Shown one piece after another: positions 1-12,400 of a stretch of 64,000 nt of DNA. The stretch comes from Christiangramia salexigens (GTDB lineage: Bacteria; Bacteroidota; Bacteroidia; Flavobacteriales; Flavobacteriaceae), in contig NZ_CP018153.1 in assembly GCF_001889005.1 (NCBI RefSeq), positions 1,584,501 to 1,648,500 of the forward strand, read 5' to 3'. A model generated the notes under the pieces. That model did not search any database and had not been told where the DNA came from. It saw only the letters and a list, made by a program, of their open reading frames with translations. Numbering within the stretch: position 1 is the first letter of the stretch; each line of letters begins with the position of its first letter. Both the position numbers and the translations under genes were made by a program.

Positions 1-1
1 T

Positions 2-3000
2 TTCACCGGCGATCCGGATCTGGCAAGTTTCACTGCGAGCCCGGCCGGCCTTGTAATAGACCCTTCTACCGGAATCGTAGACCTGGACGCCAGCACACCA
101 AATACTTATACCGTTACCAATACCATTAGTGCATCTAATTCCTGCCCGCAGGTAACCGGTACCTTTGAAATTACGATAACAAAATTACCCGTTGCAGATT
201 TCTCTTATTCCGGACTTGATGAAAATAATGCCATATGCATCTCTAATCTTCAAAGCTTAATAGAAACTTCCCCTGATTCTGGCGGAACTTATTCCAGTTC
301 TACTCTTGCAGATTATCTTGACCCCGATTCGGGGACACTTAGCTGGAATATTGATGACCCGATTAGCGGTGATCACACCATCACTTATACTATTCCTGCG
401 ATAGAAGCCTGCCCTGAAGTTAGCTTTTCCCAAGATATCAGGATAGATGCTATTCCTATTGGAGGAGAATTACTATTCGAAAAAAATAATGAACGTATTT
501 TCCTAACCTGTGAGGATCCAGTTCCCGGTTATGGCAGCCAGTTAAACCTTTCCGGACAATTAGGTCAGATCGTTGAATGGGAATACAGACCGGCATCTGC
601 ACCGACATGGACAACCATCGATTCACAGAATGATTATCTCACTGATAATGAAATTGAAGCTGCGGTACCCAATGAAACTACGGCATTCAGAGTCAAGATC
701 ATTAATGGTGCATGTAATATAGAAACCTATTCTGAAGCAGCTTTGGTTAGTGTGATCCCTGCAGATATAAAACCTCAACCAGTTGAGGTGGATAAAGAAG
801 TGATCTGTATTGGGGATGAAATTCAACTCAGCTCAACTACTGGTTACAACATAGATGGCGGGAATATTGATGGCGGAATGTTTGACAATGCGGGTATAAA
901 AAATCATGGCTGGGGATTCACCGATCCAGATGGAAATCTAAATGATTTTGATTCGGCCGCCAATAACGGACGAGCAGATCACTGGCTTAGAATGAATCCG
1001 CATGGCCAAAACCCTAAACCCAATGAAAAAGTATATACTGCTCATTTATATCCAATAGAAGACCAGGCTGAAGGAAATGGTTATATGGTGAATTTTGACA
1101 CCTATGCCGCTCCAGCCGGAAATAAAGGTTTCGCTATAGTCACAGGAGATAACGATTCATTTATGGAAACCCCGGTTTTCTCTTTGAGCGGATTGGATGA
1201 GGCTATTCTAACCTTTGATCAGGCATATAACCTTACTGAAGGTGCTGTGATAAGAGTTGAAATTTCTAATGATGGTGGAGCAAATTACCAATCTGTGCCT
1301 ATTATGCATATTGAAGGAACGGCAACGAGTGGTAATTATGATAACTTCGGAGACTTTACTATAGAAGACCGTCCATTGAACAAAATGGAATTTGATCTTG
1401 GAGCATATATAGGCCAAAGCAATCTCAGAATACGTTTTAATTATATAGGAAGCCTAGATGGCGATGTATGGGCTGTAGATAATATCCAGATCCCTCAGGG
1501 TCCACAAGATGTTGAATTGATATGGTATTATGATGATGATCTTACAGATCCGGATAATGCACTCGAACAGATTGGAGCAGTAAATCAGGAAGTGGTTTCC
1601 TTTGAACCTCGAAAGATAGGCTGGAACGACTTTGAAGTACAGACAAAACTTATTCTTGATAGTAACGGAAATAACTGCCAGAGTATAGACAATTTCGAAA
1701 CTATCAGGGTATTTGCTTTTGACCGGTATACCTCCAACGTAAGCCCGGTAACAGGAAGCTGCGGAAGCACGACGGTTAGATTAAATGCCACTGTCTTTGC
1801 GCAATATCAGAACACAACTATTACATCTTACCCAACCTTAGATGGCTATTATGGGGAATGGGAAATAATTGGCCCTGAGGGTACAGACCCTTCAGATTTC
1901 ACTCTGACAAAACAAGATCCTTCAATACCGGGTGATGCAATCAACGATCCAAATATCATTTTTGAAGCGCCCAATATTGGTGATTATACATTTACATGGA
2001 GGTTGTTAGAAAATGCCATGGACGAAGAGGGTAATCCAATAGTCAATCCGGGATGTCCTCCAGTAGAAAATCCAGCCAATGTTATTCTTGATGATTGTAC
2101 AACCTTGGATTTTGATGGTATTGATGATTATATTGATCTGGGAAATAATTACAATAATTTTAAACATATCGAAGCCTGGATAAGGCCGGAAGCCACTACC
2201 GGTACGATCATATCTGGAGCAAGTTTTGAAATTAAAATGGAAGATCTCCCGGCTACCATTACCCCTAATGGCAGATGGTATCATATTGCCGTTAATCATG
2301 ACAATGAATTATTTGTAGATGGGATCAATAGCGGAACTATTGATGGAGGCTCCGGAGGCAATAAAACAATTATAGGAGCTCGTTGGAACAATAGTGCAAA
2401 GGAAACGGAAAATCATTTTTCTGGATGGATCGAAGAAGTGAGGATCTGGAATAAAAAATTAACCCAGGAGCAAATCAGATTTATGATGAATCAGCGGCTG
2501 AAACTTGACGCTGCCGGAACTGTTGTTATTCCGCTTCAGGGAGAAGTCATTCCAAACCTGTTTATTGATGCCATAAGCAGTTATTATACAGATGGAATAC
2601 ATAACCTGGATATGAATGCCAACCCATTTTATGACCTCGATATAAATGATCTGGCAGGCTATTACAGACTAATATCCCTTAATCCCGATCCACTTGGGTT
2701 GATATCCTTTGATGCGATTTTACAGCCTTCAGCGGGATTTACACCAGATCATTCAGCGGTCACCAAAGTACAGGGTAGACTTCATAATATAACCACACAT
2801 CAGGAGAACACCTCTCCTACTCCTTATTTCTCAGTCGACAATGGCATTTGGTCAGATCCAAATGTGTGGGCACGCCAGGTTGTTTGGGATATTCCTAATA
2901 GTCGCGGTATAGACAATTCCTTCATTAATTGGAATATTGCAAGGATCAACCACAATATAGATTCAGGAGATATAGATTCCGGCAGAGATAAAAATCCATT

Positions 3001-4843
3001 AGGTGAGGAATATGCCCTTAGTCTTCTAGGCCTTATATCTGAAGGTGGACTATTAAGAATGTTCGAACCAAGCCAAAGCTTAGATGAGAATAATGATGGA
3101 GAGCATTTAAGAATTACGCACTTCCTGGAATTGAACGGTGATATAGATCTTATTGGCGAATCTCAGCTTATACAAGATCAGGGAAGTATCTTACTTAATA
3201 GCAGTTCTGGATCTATAGAAAGAGATCAGCAGGGAACCAGGAGTAGTTATAATTATAATTACTGGACCAGCCCGGTAAGCGCCCAGGGAACCGATAACAA
3301 TTCTGATTACTCCATTTCTCAAGTGCTTTGGGACGGCACAGATTCTCAGAACCCAAGGAACGACATTAATTATAATGGAACATACCATGCCGCCGATCAT
3401 GGACCGAGGACAACACCTATTACCCTGAGCACCTACTGGATGTGGAGATTCAGAGGAACGGCAGATGTATATGGGGATTGGAATCATGTAGAACATATTG
3501 GAACGATGCAAACCGGAGAAGGCTATACCATGAAAGGAACTTCCGGTACGGCTGCTGTAGATCAATGGCAGAATTATGTATTTAAAGGCAAGCCTCACAA
3601 CGGTAATTTCACCAGACAGATAGATGTAGATATGAATTATCTCCTGGGTAATCCATATCCTTCGGCTATGGACGCAGATGCATTCATCATGGACAACTTA
3701 GCGGCTCCTACAGGAAATAATACAAAAAACATCTTTAATGGGGTTTTATATTATTGGGATCATTTTGCGGGACAGACACACTACCTCGAAGAATATATCG
3801 GAGGCTATGCGGCTTATAGTCTGGCTGGTGGAGTTTCGGGTGTAGCATTGGATCCAAGGGTTAATGATAATAATGCATCAGGAACAAAAGTGCCTAGTCG
3901 ATTTATACCTGTAGCACAGGGGTTCTTCCTGCTTACCAATGGTGACACGAATTCTGAAGTAGAGAATTATATACCTCAATCGGGTCCGGTTGTCTTTCAA
4001 AACAGTCAACGTATCGGCGTAAGAGAAGGTATAGAATATAATGGGGAAGAAGCTTCTATTTTCCTCAAACCGGAATACCCAACCAAGAATAAATCGAGTT
4101 TAACCAAGGACGCCAGAACAAAGATCCGGTTAAAATTCTTATCACCTAAGGGCTACAATCGGCAAATTCTTGTGACCCGTGATGACCGCACCACCGATGG
4201 GTATGATATAGGTTTTGAAGCTCCTTTGGCTGATAATAATGTTGAAGATATGTACTGGATGATAAACGATAAGAAGTATGTGATCCAGGCTGTCCCTAAC
4301 TTTAATGAAGAAAAGGTATTACCAATTGGCATTAAAATAGACGAAGAAAAGGAATTCCAAATTAGAATAGACAGTACCGAAAACTGGGCTGCAGATAAAC
4401 CAATTTATCTTAAAGATAAGGTTTTAGACTCTATTCATGATCTTATTGCCAGTCCTTATAAAAATGTGATAGTTCCCGGCGAGCATAATGATAGGTTTGA
4501 GATCATTTTCCAAAAGGAAAAAGAAAATGATCCGGATCCTACAGAACCTGAGCCGGTAGATCCGGTTGTTGACAAACCAGACAAAGAACTACCGGTAATC
4601 GAAGGATTAGTAGGCATTGGATACAGCCATTTCAGTAAGAAACTAAAGATCTATAACTACGATCTTCTGGATATTGAGAAGGTGATGATCTTTGATATGG
4701 GTGGAAAACTCATACAGGAATTTGAAGGATTACCTACCGAAAAAGAAATAAACCTCAGTATAAAGCCGGTTCGTTCGGGAGTTTATATCGTTAAAGCCAT
4801 TTGTAAAATAGGCGTCTGCAATAAAAAGATCATTATAAAATAA
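2..4843 (+). CDS. Giant T9SS-exported adhesin-like protein, 5' end outside window
   Basis: The reading frame is open from base 2 with no stop, so the gene begins upstream; the Met-like codon at 743 (TTG) is internal. The visible ~1613 residues start with Cys-containing beta-sandwich modules of the flavobacterial surface-protein type. A LamG/concanavalin-like domain starts near nt 2095 (motif LDFDGIDDYIDLG, ending GWIEEVRIWNKKL). It is followed by a conserved tail with NYNYWTSPVS, GYTMKGTSGT and LLGNPYPSAMDADAF, an acidic Pro-rich linker (nt 4520-4590) and a T9SS type A sorting domain (VMIFDMGGKLIQEF, SGVYIVKA, final KKIIIK). From about nt 460 to the end it is co-linear with nt 12330-16790 of the downstream giant, implying tandem duplication. 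The expected role is a cell-surface or secreted adhesin or glycan-binding protein exported by T9SS. The binding target cannot be told from the sequence. Confidence 0.9.
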   Translation, partial: FTGDPDLASFTASPAGLVIDPSTGIVDLDASTPNTYTVTNTISASNSCPQVTGTFEITITKLPVADFSYSGLDENNAICISNLQSLIETSPDSGGTYSSSTLADYLDPDSGTLSWNIDDPISGDHTITYTIPAIEACPEVSFSQDIRIDAIPIGGELLFEKNNERIFLTCEDPVPGYGSQLNLSGQLGQIVEWEYRPASAPTWTTIDSQNDYLTDNEIEAAVPNETTAFRVKIINGACNIETYSEAALVSVIPADIKPQPVEVDKEVICIGDEIQLSSTTGYNIDGGNIDGGMFDNAGIKNHGWGFTDPDGNLNDFDSAANNGRADHWLRMNPHGQNPKPNEKVYTAHLYPIEDQAEGNGYMVNFDTYAAPAGNKGFAIVTGDNDSFMETPVFSLSGLDEAILTFDQAYNLTEGAVIRVEISNDGGANYQSVPIMHIEGTATSGNYDNFGDFTIEDRPLNKMEFDLGAYIGQSNLRIRFNYIGSLDGDVWAVDNIQIPQGPQDVELIWYYDDDLTDPDNALEQIGAVNQEVVSFEPRKIGWNDFEVQTKLILDSNGNNCQSIDNFETIRVFAFDRYTSNVSPVTGSCGSTTVRLNATVFAQYQNTTITSYPTLDGYYGEWEIIGPEGTDPSDFTLTKQDPSIPGDAINDPNIIFEAPNIGDYTFTWRLLENAMDEEGNPIVNPGCPPVENPANVILDDCTTLDFDGIDDYIDLGNNYNNFKHIEAWIRPEATTGTIISGASFEIKMEDLPATITPNGRWYHIAVNHDNELFVDGINSGTIDGGSGGNKTIIGARWNNSAKETENHFSGWIEEVRIWNKKLTQEQIRFMMNQRLKLDAAGTVVIPLQGEVIPNLFIDAISSYYTDGIHNLDMNANPFYDLDINDLAGYYRLISLNPDPLGLISFDAILQPSAGFTPDHSAVTKVQGRLHNITTHQENTSPTPYFSVDNGIWSDPNVWARQVVWDIPNSRGIDNSFINWNIARINHNIDSGDIDSGRDKNPLGEEYALSLLGLISEGGLLRMFEPSQSLDENNDGEHLRITHFLELNGDIDLIGESQLIQDQGSILLNSSSGSIERDQQGTRSSYNYNYWTSPVSAQGTDNNSDYSISQVLWDGTDSQNPRNDINYNGTYHAADHGPRTTPITLSTYWMWRFRGTADVYGDWNHVEHIGTMQTGEGYTMKGTSGTAAVDQWQNYVFKGKPHNGNFTRQIDVDMNYLLGNPYPSAMDADAFIMDNLAAPTGNNTKNIFNGVLYYWDHFAGQTHYLEEYIGGYAAYSLAGGVSGVALDPRVNDNNASGTKVPSRFIPVAQGFFLLTNGDTNSEVENYIPQSGPVVFQNSQRIGVREGIEYNGEEASIFLKPEYPTKNKSSLTKDARTKIRLKFLSPKGYNRQILVTRDDRTTDGYDIGFEAPLADNNVEDMYWMINDKKYVIQAVPNFNEEKVLPIGIKIDEEKEFQIRIDSTENWAADKPIYLKDKVLDSIHDLIASPYKNVIVPGEHNDRFEIIFQKEKENDPDPTEPEPVDPVVDKPDKELPVIEGLVGIGYSHFSKKLKIYNYDLLDIEKVMIFDMGGKLIQEFEGLPTEKEINLSIKPVRSGVYIVKAICKIGVCNKKIIIK

Positions 4844-5233
4844 CCATTATTAAATCTTTAACGGCTGTTTAATGGATCAGGCCGGTTATAAAAACCTCTT
4901 TCTGGCAGACCCCGCATGAGATTTTAGGCCCTACTTCACCCAGGGAACACTTCTGTAAGCTTTTGAAAGTCAAACTACCACCATCCTATAAATGGTGGTT
5001 TTTTATATTACAAAACTTCAATTACTAAGGAATTTTCCTACAATAAACTATGTATTTTATCGATTTTTTATGTTTTTAAACGATTAAACGATACTTAAAA
5101 TAAAATTAAAGTAAATTTGAAATGTGATTGTTAATTACTCATATAGAATGTTTTAAAGGTTATTTCAATCGCATATATCGTAAACAAAACCCTACAGTTA
5201 ACTTCTTATGCTAATCTTTAATACTTGCAGGTC
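4844..5233. other. Intergenic spacer with terminator, no gene seen
   Basis: 390 bp between the first giant gene and the mini-paralogue. It contains a terminator hairpin at 4976-5004, then a very AT-rich stretch (about 5010-5220) that probably carries the promoter of the next gene. I found no exact TAnnTTTG element and no coding frame. Confidence 0.6.
4976..5004 (+). terminator. Rho-independent terminator after first giant gene
   Basis: Stem CCACCAT (4978-4984) / ATGGTGG (4992-4998) with a 7-nt loop, followed by a run of six T. It lies 130 bp after the stop codon. Confidence 0.75.
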
Positions 5234-6136
5234 ATGGAAAATTATGTACACTTTAACAGATTATCAGCTTTATTCATTATAGCTGCTATTTGGGGAAACC
5301 TATCTGCATCACCAGCAGCAGCAACCTGCATAGGTGATAAATTATTTGAGGAAACCTCTATGTCTTCAACCAACGATTTTCAGAATCAATCTACCAAGGC
5401 CAAAGATTCAAGATTAAAGATCAGATTAAGATTTAATTCGCCTAAAGGCTATAGCCGCCAGATCCTGGTAACTGGTGATAATCGCTGTACAGGAGGATAT
5501 GATTTAGGTTTTGATGCAATTTTGACAGATAATGTTGAAGAAGACATGTTCTGGTTAATTGATAAAAAAGCATATGTGATCCAGGGTGTACCAGATTTTA
5601 GTGAAGAGCAGGCTTTAGCATTTGGCATTAAAATAAGTGAGCAAAAAGAGTTTACAATTAAAATTGATGCCACCGAAAACTGGCCGGAAAACAAACCGAT
5701 CTATTTAAAGGATAAAGTTTTAGATTCAATTCATGATATAATAGCTGCGCCCTATAAACATACCGTAGAGCCAGGTTTACACGAGGATCGTTTTGAACTT
5801 ATTTTTTATAAGGAAGAAATTCATACCGATACACCTGAAATTGTCGTTAATAAACCATGGGTGGAAGAACCTTTTGAAGATTTTAAACCGGAAAATGATA
5901 GAGTGGATGTAAATTATAACCACTACGCCAGAAATCTGGACGTTTCAAATCCATCACAGCTGATAGTGGACAAAATAATATTATTTGACATGAGAGGAAA
6001 AATGGTTCAGCAATTCAGTAAGCCACATAATCACAAAGATCTCCAGCTTAGCCTGAATGATTTACCCGCTGGTGTCTATATTGTAAAAACTATCTCAGAA
6101 AAGGGTATAATTAATAAAAAAGTAGCCATAAGGTAA
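5234..6136 (+). CDS. Mini-paralogue: signal peptide plus the C-terminal module and T9SS sorting domain of the giant proteins
   Basis: A 300-aa protein. ATG at 5234 (MENYVHFNRL) is preferred to the in-frame TTG at 5225. A hydrophobic signal-peptide-like segment (about residues 8-28) is followed directly by the module that ends its giant neighbours: IRLRFNSPKGYSRQILVTGD, GGYDLGFDA, YVIQGVPDF, ENWPENKPIYLKDKVLDSIH. A T9SS type A sorting domain closes it (IILFDMRGKMVQQF, AGVYIVKT, NKKVAIR). LamG and all Ig/PKD/HYR repeats are absent. It sits between two full-length paralogues on the same strand. It could be a deletion derivative of a giant gene or a dedicated small surface protein. The intact frame, signal peptide and sorting domain argue against simple decay. 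Confidence 0.85.
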   Translation: MENYVHFNRLSALFIIAAIWGNLSASPAAATCIGDKLFEETSMSSTNDFQNQSTKAKDSRLKIRLRFNSPKGYSRQILVTGDNRCTGGYDLGFDAILTDNVEEDMFWLIDKKAYVIQGVPDFSEEQALAFGIKISEQKEFTIKIDATENWPENKPIYLKDKVLDSIHDIIAAPYKHTVEPGLHEDRFELIFYKEEIHTDTPEIVVNKPWVEEPFEDFKPENDRVDVNYNHYARNLDVSNPSQLIVDKIILFDMRGKMVQQFSKPHNHKDLQLSLNDLPAGVYIVKTISEKGIINKKVAIR

Positions 6137-6170
6137 TTTATCTCTCCGGAGTCTGTAGTAAACTTTATTA

Positions 6171-6221
6171 TAAGATCCTTTATTGGAATTTGTTTAGAGC
6201 AAGTTCCAATAAAGGATCTTA
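6171..6221 (+). repeat. Perfect 18-bp inverted repeat, possible terminator
   Basis: Arms 6171-6188 and 6204-6221 are exact reverse complements separated by 15 nt. It lies 35 bp after the mini-paralogue stop. It lacks a clear T-run, so it may be an mRNA 3'-end stabiliser or a protein-binding site and not a classical terminator. Confidence 0.7.
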
Positions 6222-6434
6222 ATTATTTATACACTTTAAGCTTTTTCGATCATTAATCGTTTTTATAAGCTAATCACCGAATAATTGGTGTATCTATATT
6301 TTTTTAACCTAAATTTACTTACTAAATCTCTTTCCCCAAGTCACTTAGGATATTTAGCCAGCCTCAGTTTCTATTTCCCTACAGGAACATCCCTATCGAA
6401 CTGAAATTGTTTTGTTCATTTTAATGTTTCAAAT

Positions 6435-9400
6435 ATGGGGAAGAAATTACTCTATACAATTTTATTGACGCTCATGTTCTCCGGTTTCGCCGGAGCTCAA
6501 TGTCCATCTTCTGTTAGCATCACTTCAGACTTGGGTAATAATATATGTGAAGGTGAACCCGTAACTTTTTCTTCGAGTTACACCGGCACCACCGGAGCTC
6601 TTACATATGAGTGGCAGGTTAATGGCAATATCGTAGCCAGTACAACAAATTATACATCAAGTGCTGTTAACAATACAGATGTCGTCCAGTTAATAATCCG
6701 TTCTGTAAATTTAAATGCTAGTCTCTGCGAAACCCCTAGCAATTCTATCACAATGACCGTGAATCAAAACCGTACAGGTTCGGTTACGATCCAGGCCAGT
6801 AATACCAATATTTGTCCTTCAGAAAATGTTGATTTCAGTATATCATCCTCTGCAAACCTTGGAGCCAATCCGAGTTTTACCTGGCAAAGAATAAGAGGAG
6901 GAAACACCACAACTATAGGAACCACTAACTCTATTTCCAATAACAATCTTCAAAATGGAGATCAAGTTTTTCTTTCGGTTGTATCCACAATTCCCTGTAC
7001 CACTCCCGACCCTGTAATTAGCACTAACACCATTACGATCTCAGAAAAACCGGGGATTCCGGCGCAACCAGGGGCAATTTCTGGTGATAATAATATATGT
7101 CCAGGAGTAGTAAAATCTTATAGTGTCCCTCTTGTGTCGGGCATTACTTATAACTGGATATTACCTACAGGTTGGACGGGATCCAGCACAAGCAACACAA
7201 TAAGTGTAACTCCCGGCACTGCCGGTGGCGACATTAAGGTTACCGCTCAAAACAGTTGTGGAATAAGTATTGAAAGAACCAGAACTATTACCGTATTATC
7301 CGGGACTCCTGTTACGCCGGGAGCGTTTACTTCTGGACCTGCAGAACTATGTCCTAACACCGCGGCAACATATACTGTACCCGCCGTAACCGGTGCAAAT
7401 GAATACATATGGACTTTACCTGCTGGATTTAGTCCTTCCGGCACCACAAGTACCCCCACTCCAACAATCAATGTTACCTCGGGGGCTTCCGGATCAGGAA
7501 ACCTTAGTGTTATCGCTAAAAATATATGTGGGCAAAGTTCAGCCAGAACAATGGCCGTTACCGTGAAATCTGGTACTCCCGGCACGCCCGGAACAATTAC
7601 CGGAGATGCAACAATTTGTCCCGGAATTTCTAAAACTTATACTATACCTGCCATTTCCGGTGCAAGCCAGTATATCTGGACTCTCCCTACAGGATTTACA
7701 GCTCCTAATTTAACTACACCAGGACCATCAATTACGGTAACGGCGGGAGCAACAGGTTCTGGTTCTATCACAGTTCGCGCATCAAATGATTGTGGGACTA
7801 GTCCAACACCATCCAGCAAGACGATAAGTATAAATACTGCTGCTCCTGTGATTACAGGCGACATCAATGGACCGGTCAACGTATGTGCAAATGCACAGAC
7901 TCAGGAAGGCTCACCTTATACATATTCTATTACGGTTTCTAATTCTCCAACAATTGCCTGGACCCTTCCTAGTGGATGGAGCATTTTATCCGGTGCAGGC
8001 ACCAGTTCTATTACGGTTAAAACCGGTACAACCGGCGGCACTGTTTCTGTAACAGCCAGCAATTCATGTGGAACGGTTAGCAGAAATCTAAGTGTCGGTC
8101 TAAACAATCCTGCGCCTGTAATGACCGGAAATATTACCGGCCCTGCGAAAGTTTGTGCGAGCGCAACCGGTTTTATATACAGCATCCCGGCCATAACAAA
8201 TGCCAGTGAATATATATGGACCCTTCCTTCGGGATGGAATATAACAGCCGGGGAAACTACTCGAAATATAACTGTTTCTACTCCATCCTCCCCCAGTCCA
8301 AATAATACGATCTCTGTTGTTGCAAAAAATACCTGCGGGACGAGTGCTTCTATTTCATATTCGGTTTCAGCGAATTCAACTGTACCGGCTCAACCCGGAA
8401 CAATTTCTACAGATCTTCCAAGTTCTGCGATATGCCCACCGGTAACCGGTTATAAATTCTGGGTTACACCAGTATCCGGAGTTACCTACAACTGGATTGT
8501 CCCATCGGGATTTACGATCACAAATGGTGCAGGTACAAATGAGATTACAGTAAATATTGCCTCTAATACTTCTTATGGTAATAATATAAAAGTAGAAGTA
8601 GAAGCCGTTAATGCTTGCGGACCAAGTACACGCAGAACCTATAATAATATTAATATAGACAATTTCGCCTTTGCTGATCTGGGACCGGATCTTACAGTAT
8701 GTTCTTCTTCAAATCCCATTTCTTTAAGTGGTATAATTGGTTTTGGGAATGGAAATTCAAAACTAAAAATATCAGTCTTAACAACATCATCACCACCTCA
8801 AACGAATGCTTATATAGGTCCCGAATTTAGTAATGTCCCGAATGGCAAAGTGAATGATTTTAATTTCACTTTTACACCAACTACTCAGCAACGCACTAAT
8901 GGTCAGGTTACTATAACATTAATTACTGAATCTCCAACCGGTAATAATAACTGTACTGCACAAGGAAGAGATGAAATGACGATCTTTTTCAGACCTGTCC
9001 CTACCGCAAGTATAAGTTCGACTTCTCCAGTTTGCTCAGGTGATTCGGCTACCCTTACATTCACCGGTACTCCTAATACAAGTGTTGTATATAGAGTAGC
9101 AGGTGTGGATCAACCTGCTATAAACATTGGAGCTTCCGGAACCGCCACTCATACTGTAAATAATTTAACGGCGACCACTACTTATAATTTAAGAAGCATA
9201 CAATATTCCACCAGCCCTAATTGTTTGGTAAATCCACTTTCGGGTTCTACTACAGTAACGGTAACGCAACGTCCTACAGCAAGCATTAGTTATAATTCTC
9301 CCATATGCAGAACGAATCCTAATCCGCAACCGGTAACTTTTTCCGGTACTAACGCCTATACCGGAGGAAGCTTCACCTCTGCCGCCGGATTAACTATAAA

Positions 9401-12400
9401 CGGAAGCACAGGTGCCATTACTCCGGGAAGTAGCACTCCCGGCGATTATACTGTAACCTATACAATTCCGGCATCAGCCAATTGTCCGGCTATACCCGTT
9501 ACTACACAGGTTAGTATTTTGGCTCCACCGGTAATCACTAATCATCCTGTGAATGCAAGACACTGTGAAGGCGACAGCACTACTTTCCAGGTTCAGGTAA
9601 CCGGTTCTTCTCTTACTTATCAATGGTATAGAAATTCGGTAGCTGCAGGAAATGAAATTGCGGGTGCTACCTCGTCGTCACTAACTCTAAATAACCTGAC
9701 CGCATCCCAGGCTGGTGATTACTATGTGGTGGTTGGAAATTCGGCAGGCTGTGCTCCAATAACCTCACAACCGGCTCAACTTATTGTAGATCAAAATATC
9801 ATAATTGATACTCAACCTTTAACCAAATCGGCCTGCTCGGGTGATAATACCAGTTTTAATGTAACAGCCTCGGTTGGTGGAATCCCTTTAGATAATTCTT
9901 TTTCTTATCAGTGGTATAAAGGGACTCCGGGTTCAGGAAGCATAATTTCAGGCGCAAATGCAGCAAGCTTGCCTCTAAACGATGTAAGTGTTTCCAGCTC
10001 CGGAGATTATTATGTTGAAATTACAGGACCAGCGGGTTACACCTGCCAGAAAGTAACATCTCAAGCGGCAAATTTAACAGTGAGACCAATTCCTGTAGTG
10101 GAAATCAGTGGTAACAATCAGATCTGTGATGGAGAAGCTTCAGACATAAGTTTTTTTAACGGTACTCCAGATGCAGTGGTAACTTACATTCTAAATAATG
10201 ATAATACTAATCCACAGAATATAAGTCTAGACAATAATGGGGAAGCAATTATAAATACAGGAGCATTATTCGTTACCAATAATACTGAAACGAATTTTAA
10301 ATATGAATTAACTTCTGTGGCTTATCCCGATGATCCTAATTGTTCCAATACTGTGTCAGGAACTGTGACGATCACTGTAACACCAAATCCTAATGCAAGT
10401 TTTTCTTTTCCAGATGATCAAATTGAATTTTGCACTGCAGACGATTCAATTTATACGCCATCATTAAGTGGATCCGGGAATTTTACAGGCGGAACTTATT
10501 CTGCCTCTGGTTTAAATATAGATCCAATAAATGGATCCTTTATTCCAGAGAATAATTCGGCAGGAGATTATACAATTACATATACTATTCCTGCATATGG
10601 TGGTTGTGAACCTGAAGATATTTCCTTAGATATATCTTTATATGAAGAAGTCATCATTACCTCCCAGCCATATAATCTTGGAATCTGTTCCACTTCAGAT
10701 GCAGATTTTTCAGTTGTAGCTTCAGGTGATAATCTTACATACCAATGGTTCAAAGTGGTAGGACAACCTGATATTAATTCTTCAGAAGCGGATGATATAG
10801 CAATGACAGGTGCCAACTCTAATATTCTTTCATTACCCATTGCTACTTTAAATGATGCCGGAGAATATTATGTTAGAATTGCAGGGACAGATGCCTGCAC
10901 CCCTTCTCAATCCACTCAGGTCAACTCAGATGTAGTTACTCTGAATGTAGATGAACAAATCGTGATTCTTGAACCTGCCACCGATATACAAGTTTGTGAA
11001 ACAGGAGACTCAAGCGTAGTTTTTAAATTCATAGCTCATGCAACCGGTGCACCTTTAAATTTTACATGGATTTATGATAACGGTGACCCTGTTCCTATAG
11101 GAGGTGATTTTATGGAGAATGTTATTGCCAGAAACGATTATCCGGGACACAACTATACTGTTTACGAGGGTACATTAACCATTTCCAATATCGAGCAAGC
11201 CGATGATGCGTCTTATGCTGTGAGAATAGATGGCTCAGCCAACAATTTCAATTGTCCTGTCGCTATTTCGAATTCCTTTAATCTGGATGTAGATCCTCTT
11301 CCGGATGTGCCTGTGGTAGAAAACATTTCTTATTGTTTAGGTGAGGAGGCCATACCTCTTACTGCCAGCGGAGACACTAATGCAACCTTTACCTGGTATG
11401 ATGCAAATGGGCAAAACCCTACCACCACTGCCCCTACTCCACTTACGACAACGGCAGGATCAACTTCTTATTTCGTAACCCAAATGGACAGCTTTTGTGA
11501 AAGTGAAATGGCAGAAATCGTGGTAACCGTGAACCCATTACCTTCTGCACCAATGTTAACAGCAGAGGAATTGAATCCTAATTATTGTGTAGGTGAGACT
11601 TCGGTTCCTTTAACTGCAACGCCAGATGCGGGAGCAAGCTTAAACTGGTATGGTCCAAACGATCCCGATTTGAGCCTTTCCGCCGCCCCCGAACCGCAAA
11701 CTTCAACTCAAGGAGAAATTTATTATTGGGTTAGCCAGACAGATACCAATATCTGTGAAGGAGAAAAAGTTATGATAACCGTGAACATCAATAATCTACC
11801 CGATGTTAGCATTACGAACTCCGGAGAGGATACGATTTGCGAAGGAGATACTATAGAATTAACCGCTACAGATGCAAATGACACCAATTCCAGCACGACC
11901 TATAGCTGGGATTGGACAAATAATTCAGGAAATCCTTTTACCGGAAATCTACAAACTTTCAATCCTACTTCAACCACTACCTATACCGTCACAGCAACTA
12001 CTGCTAATGGCTGTATTAATACTGAAGAGATTACTATAAATGTAGATCCATTACCTGTTGCCGGTATGTTAACCGGCCCTGCAAATGTTTGTATTACAAA
12101 TCCTTCGGGGTCTCTTGATCTTTCTGGATATGCCGGAAACATAATCCAGTGGGAATTTAAAAACGAAGCCGATATAGATTGGACGGTGATCACTGAAGCC
12201 AATCCGGATTCTAATTATATGTTTTCAAATATAGCCGACAACACCAGTTATCGAGTGAAAATTGGCAGCGGGATATGTTCTGAAGTATATTCGAATGAAA
12301 TCACTATCCAGGTAGATCCCATCCCTGTGGGAGGAGAATTAAATTTTGGCACAACCGGCAGAATATTTTTAATCTGTGAAGGTGCTAATTCTGGTTATGC

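Noticed and set aside
743..745. TTG at 743 as the true start of the first gene
   Set aside because: The same frame is open and coding-like back to base 2, with recognisable surface-protein modules, so the gene is cut by the window edge.
3191..3598. Antisense open frame of 135 codons inside the first giant gene
   Set aside because: Lies wholly inside a clear coding region in another frame, composition is not protein-like, no domain recognised. The same applies to many antisense frames in the other giant genes.
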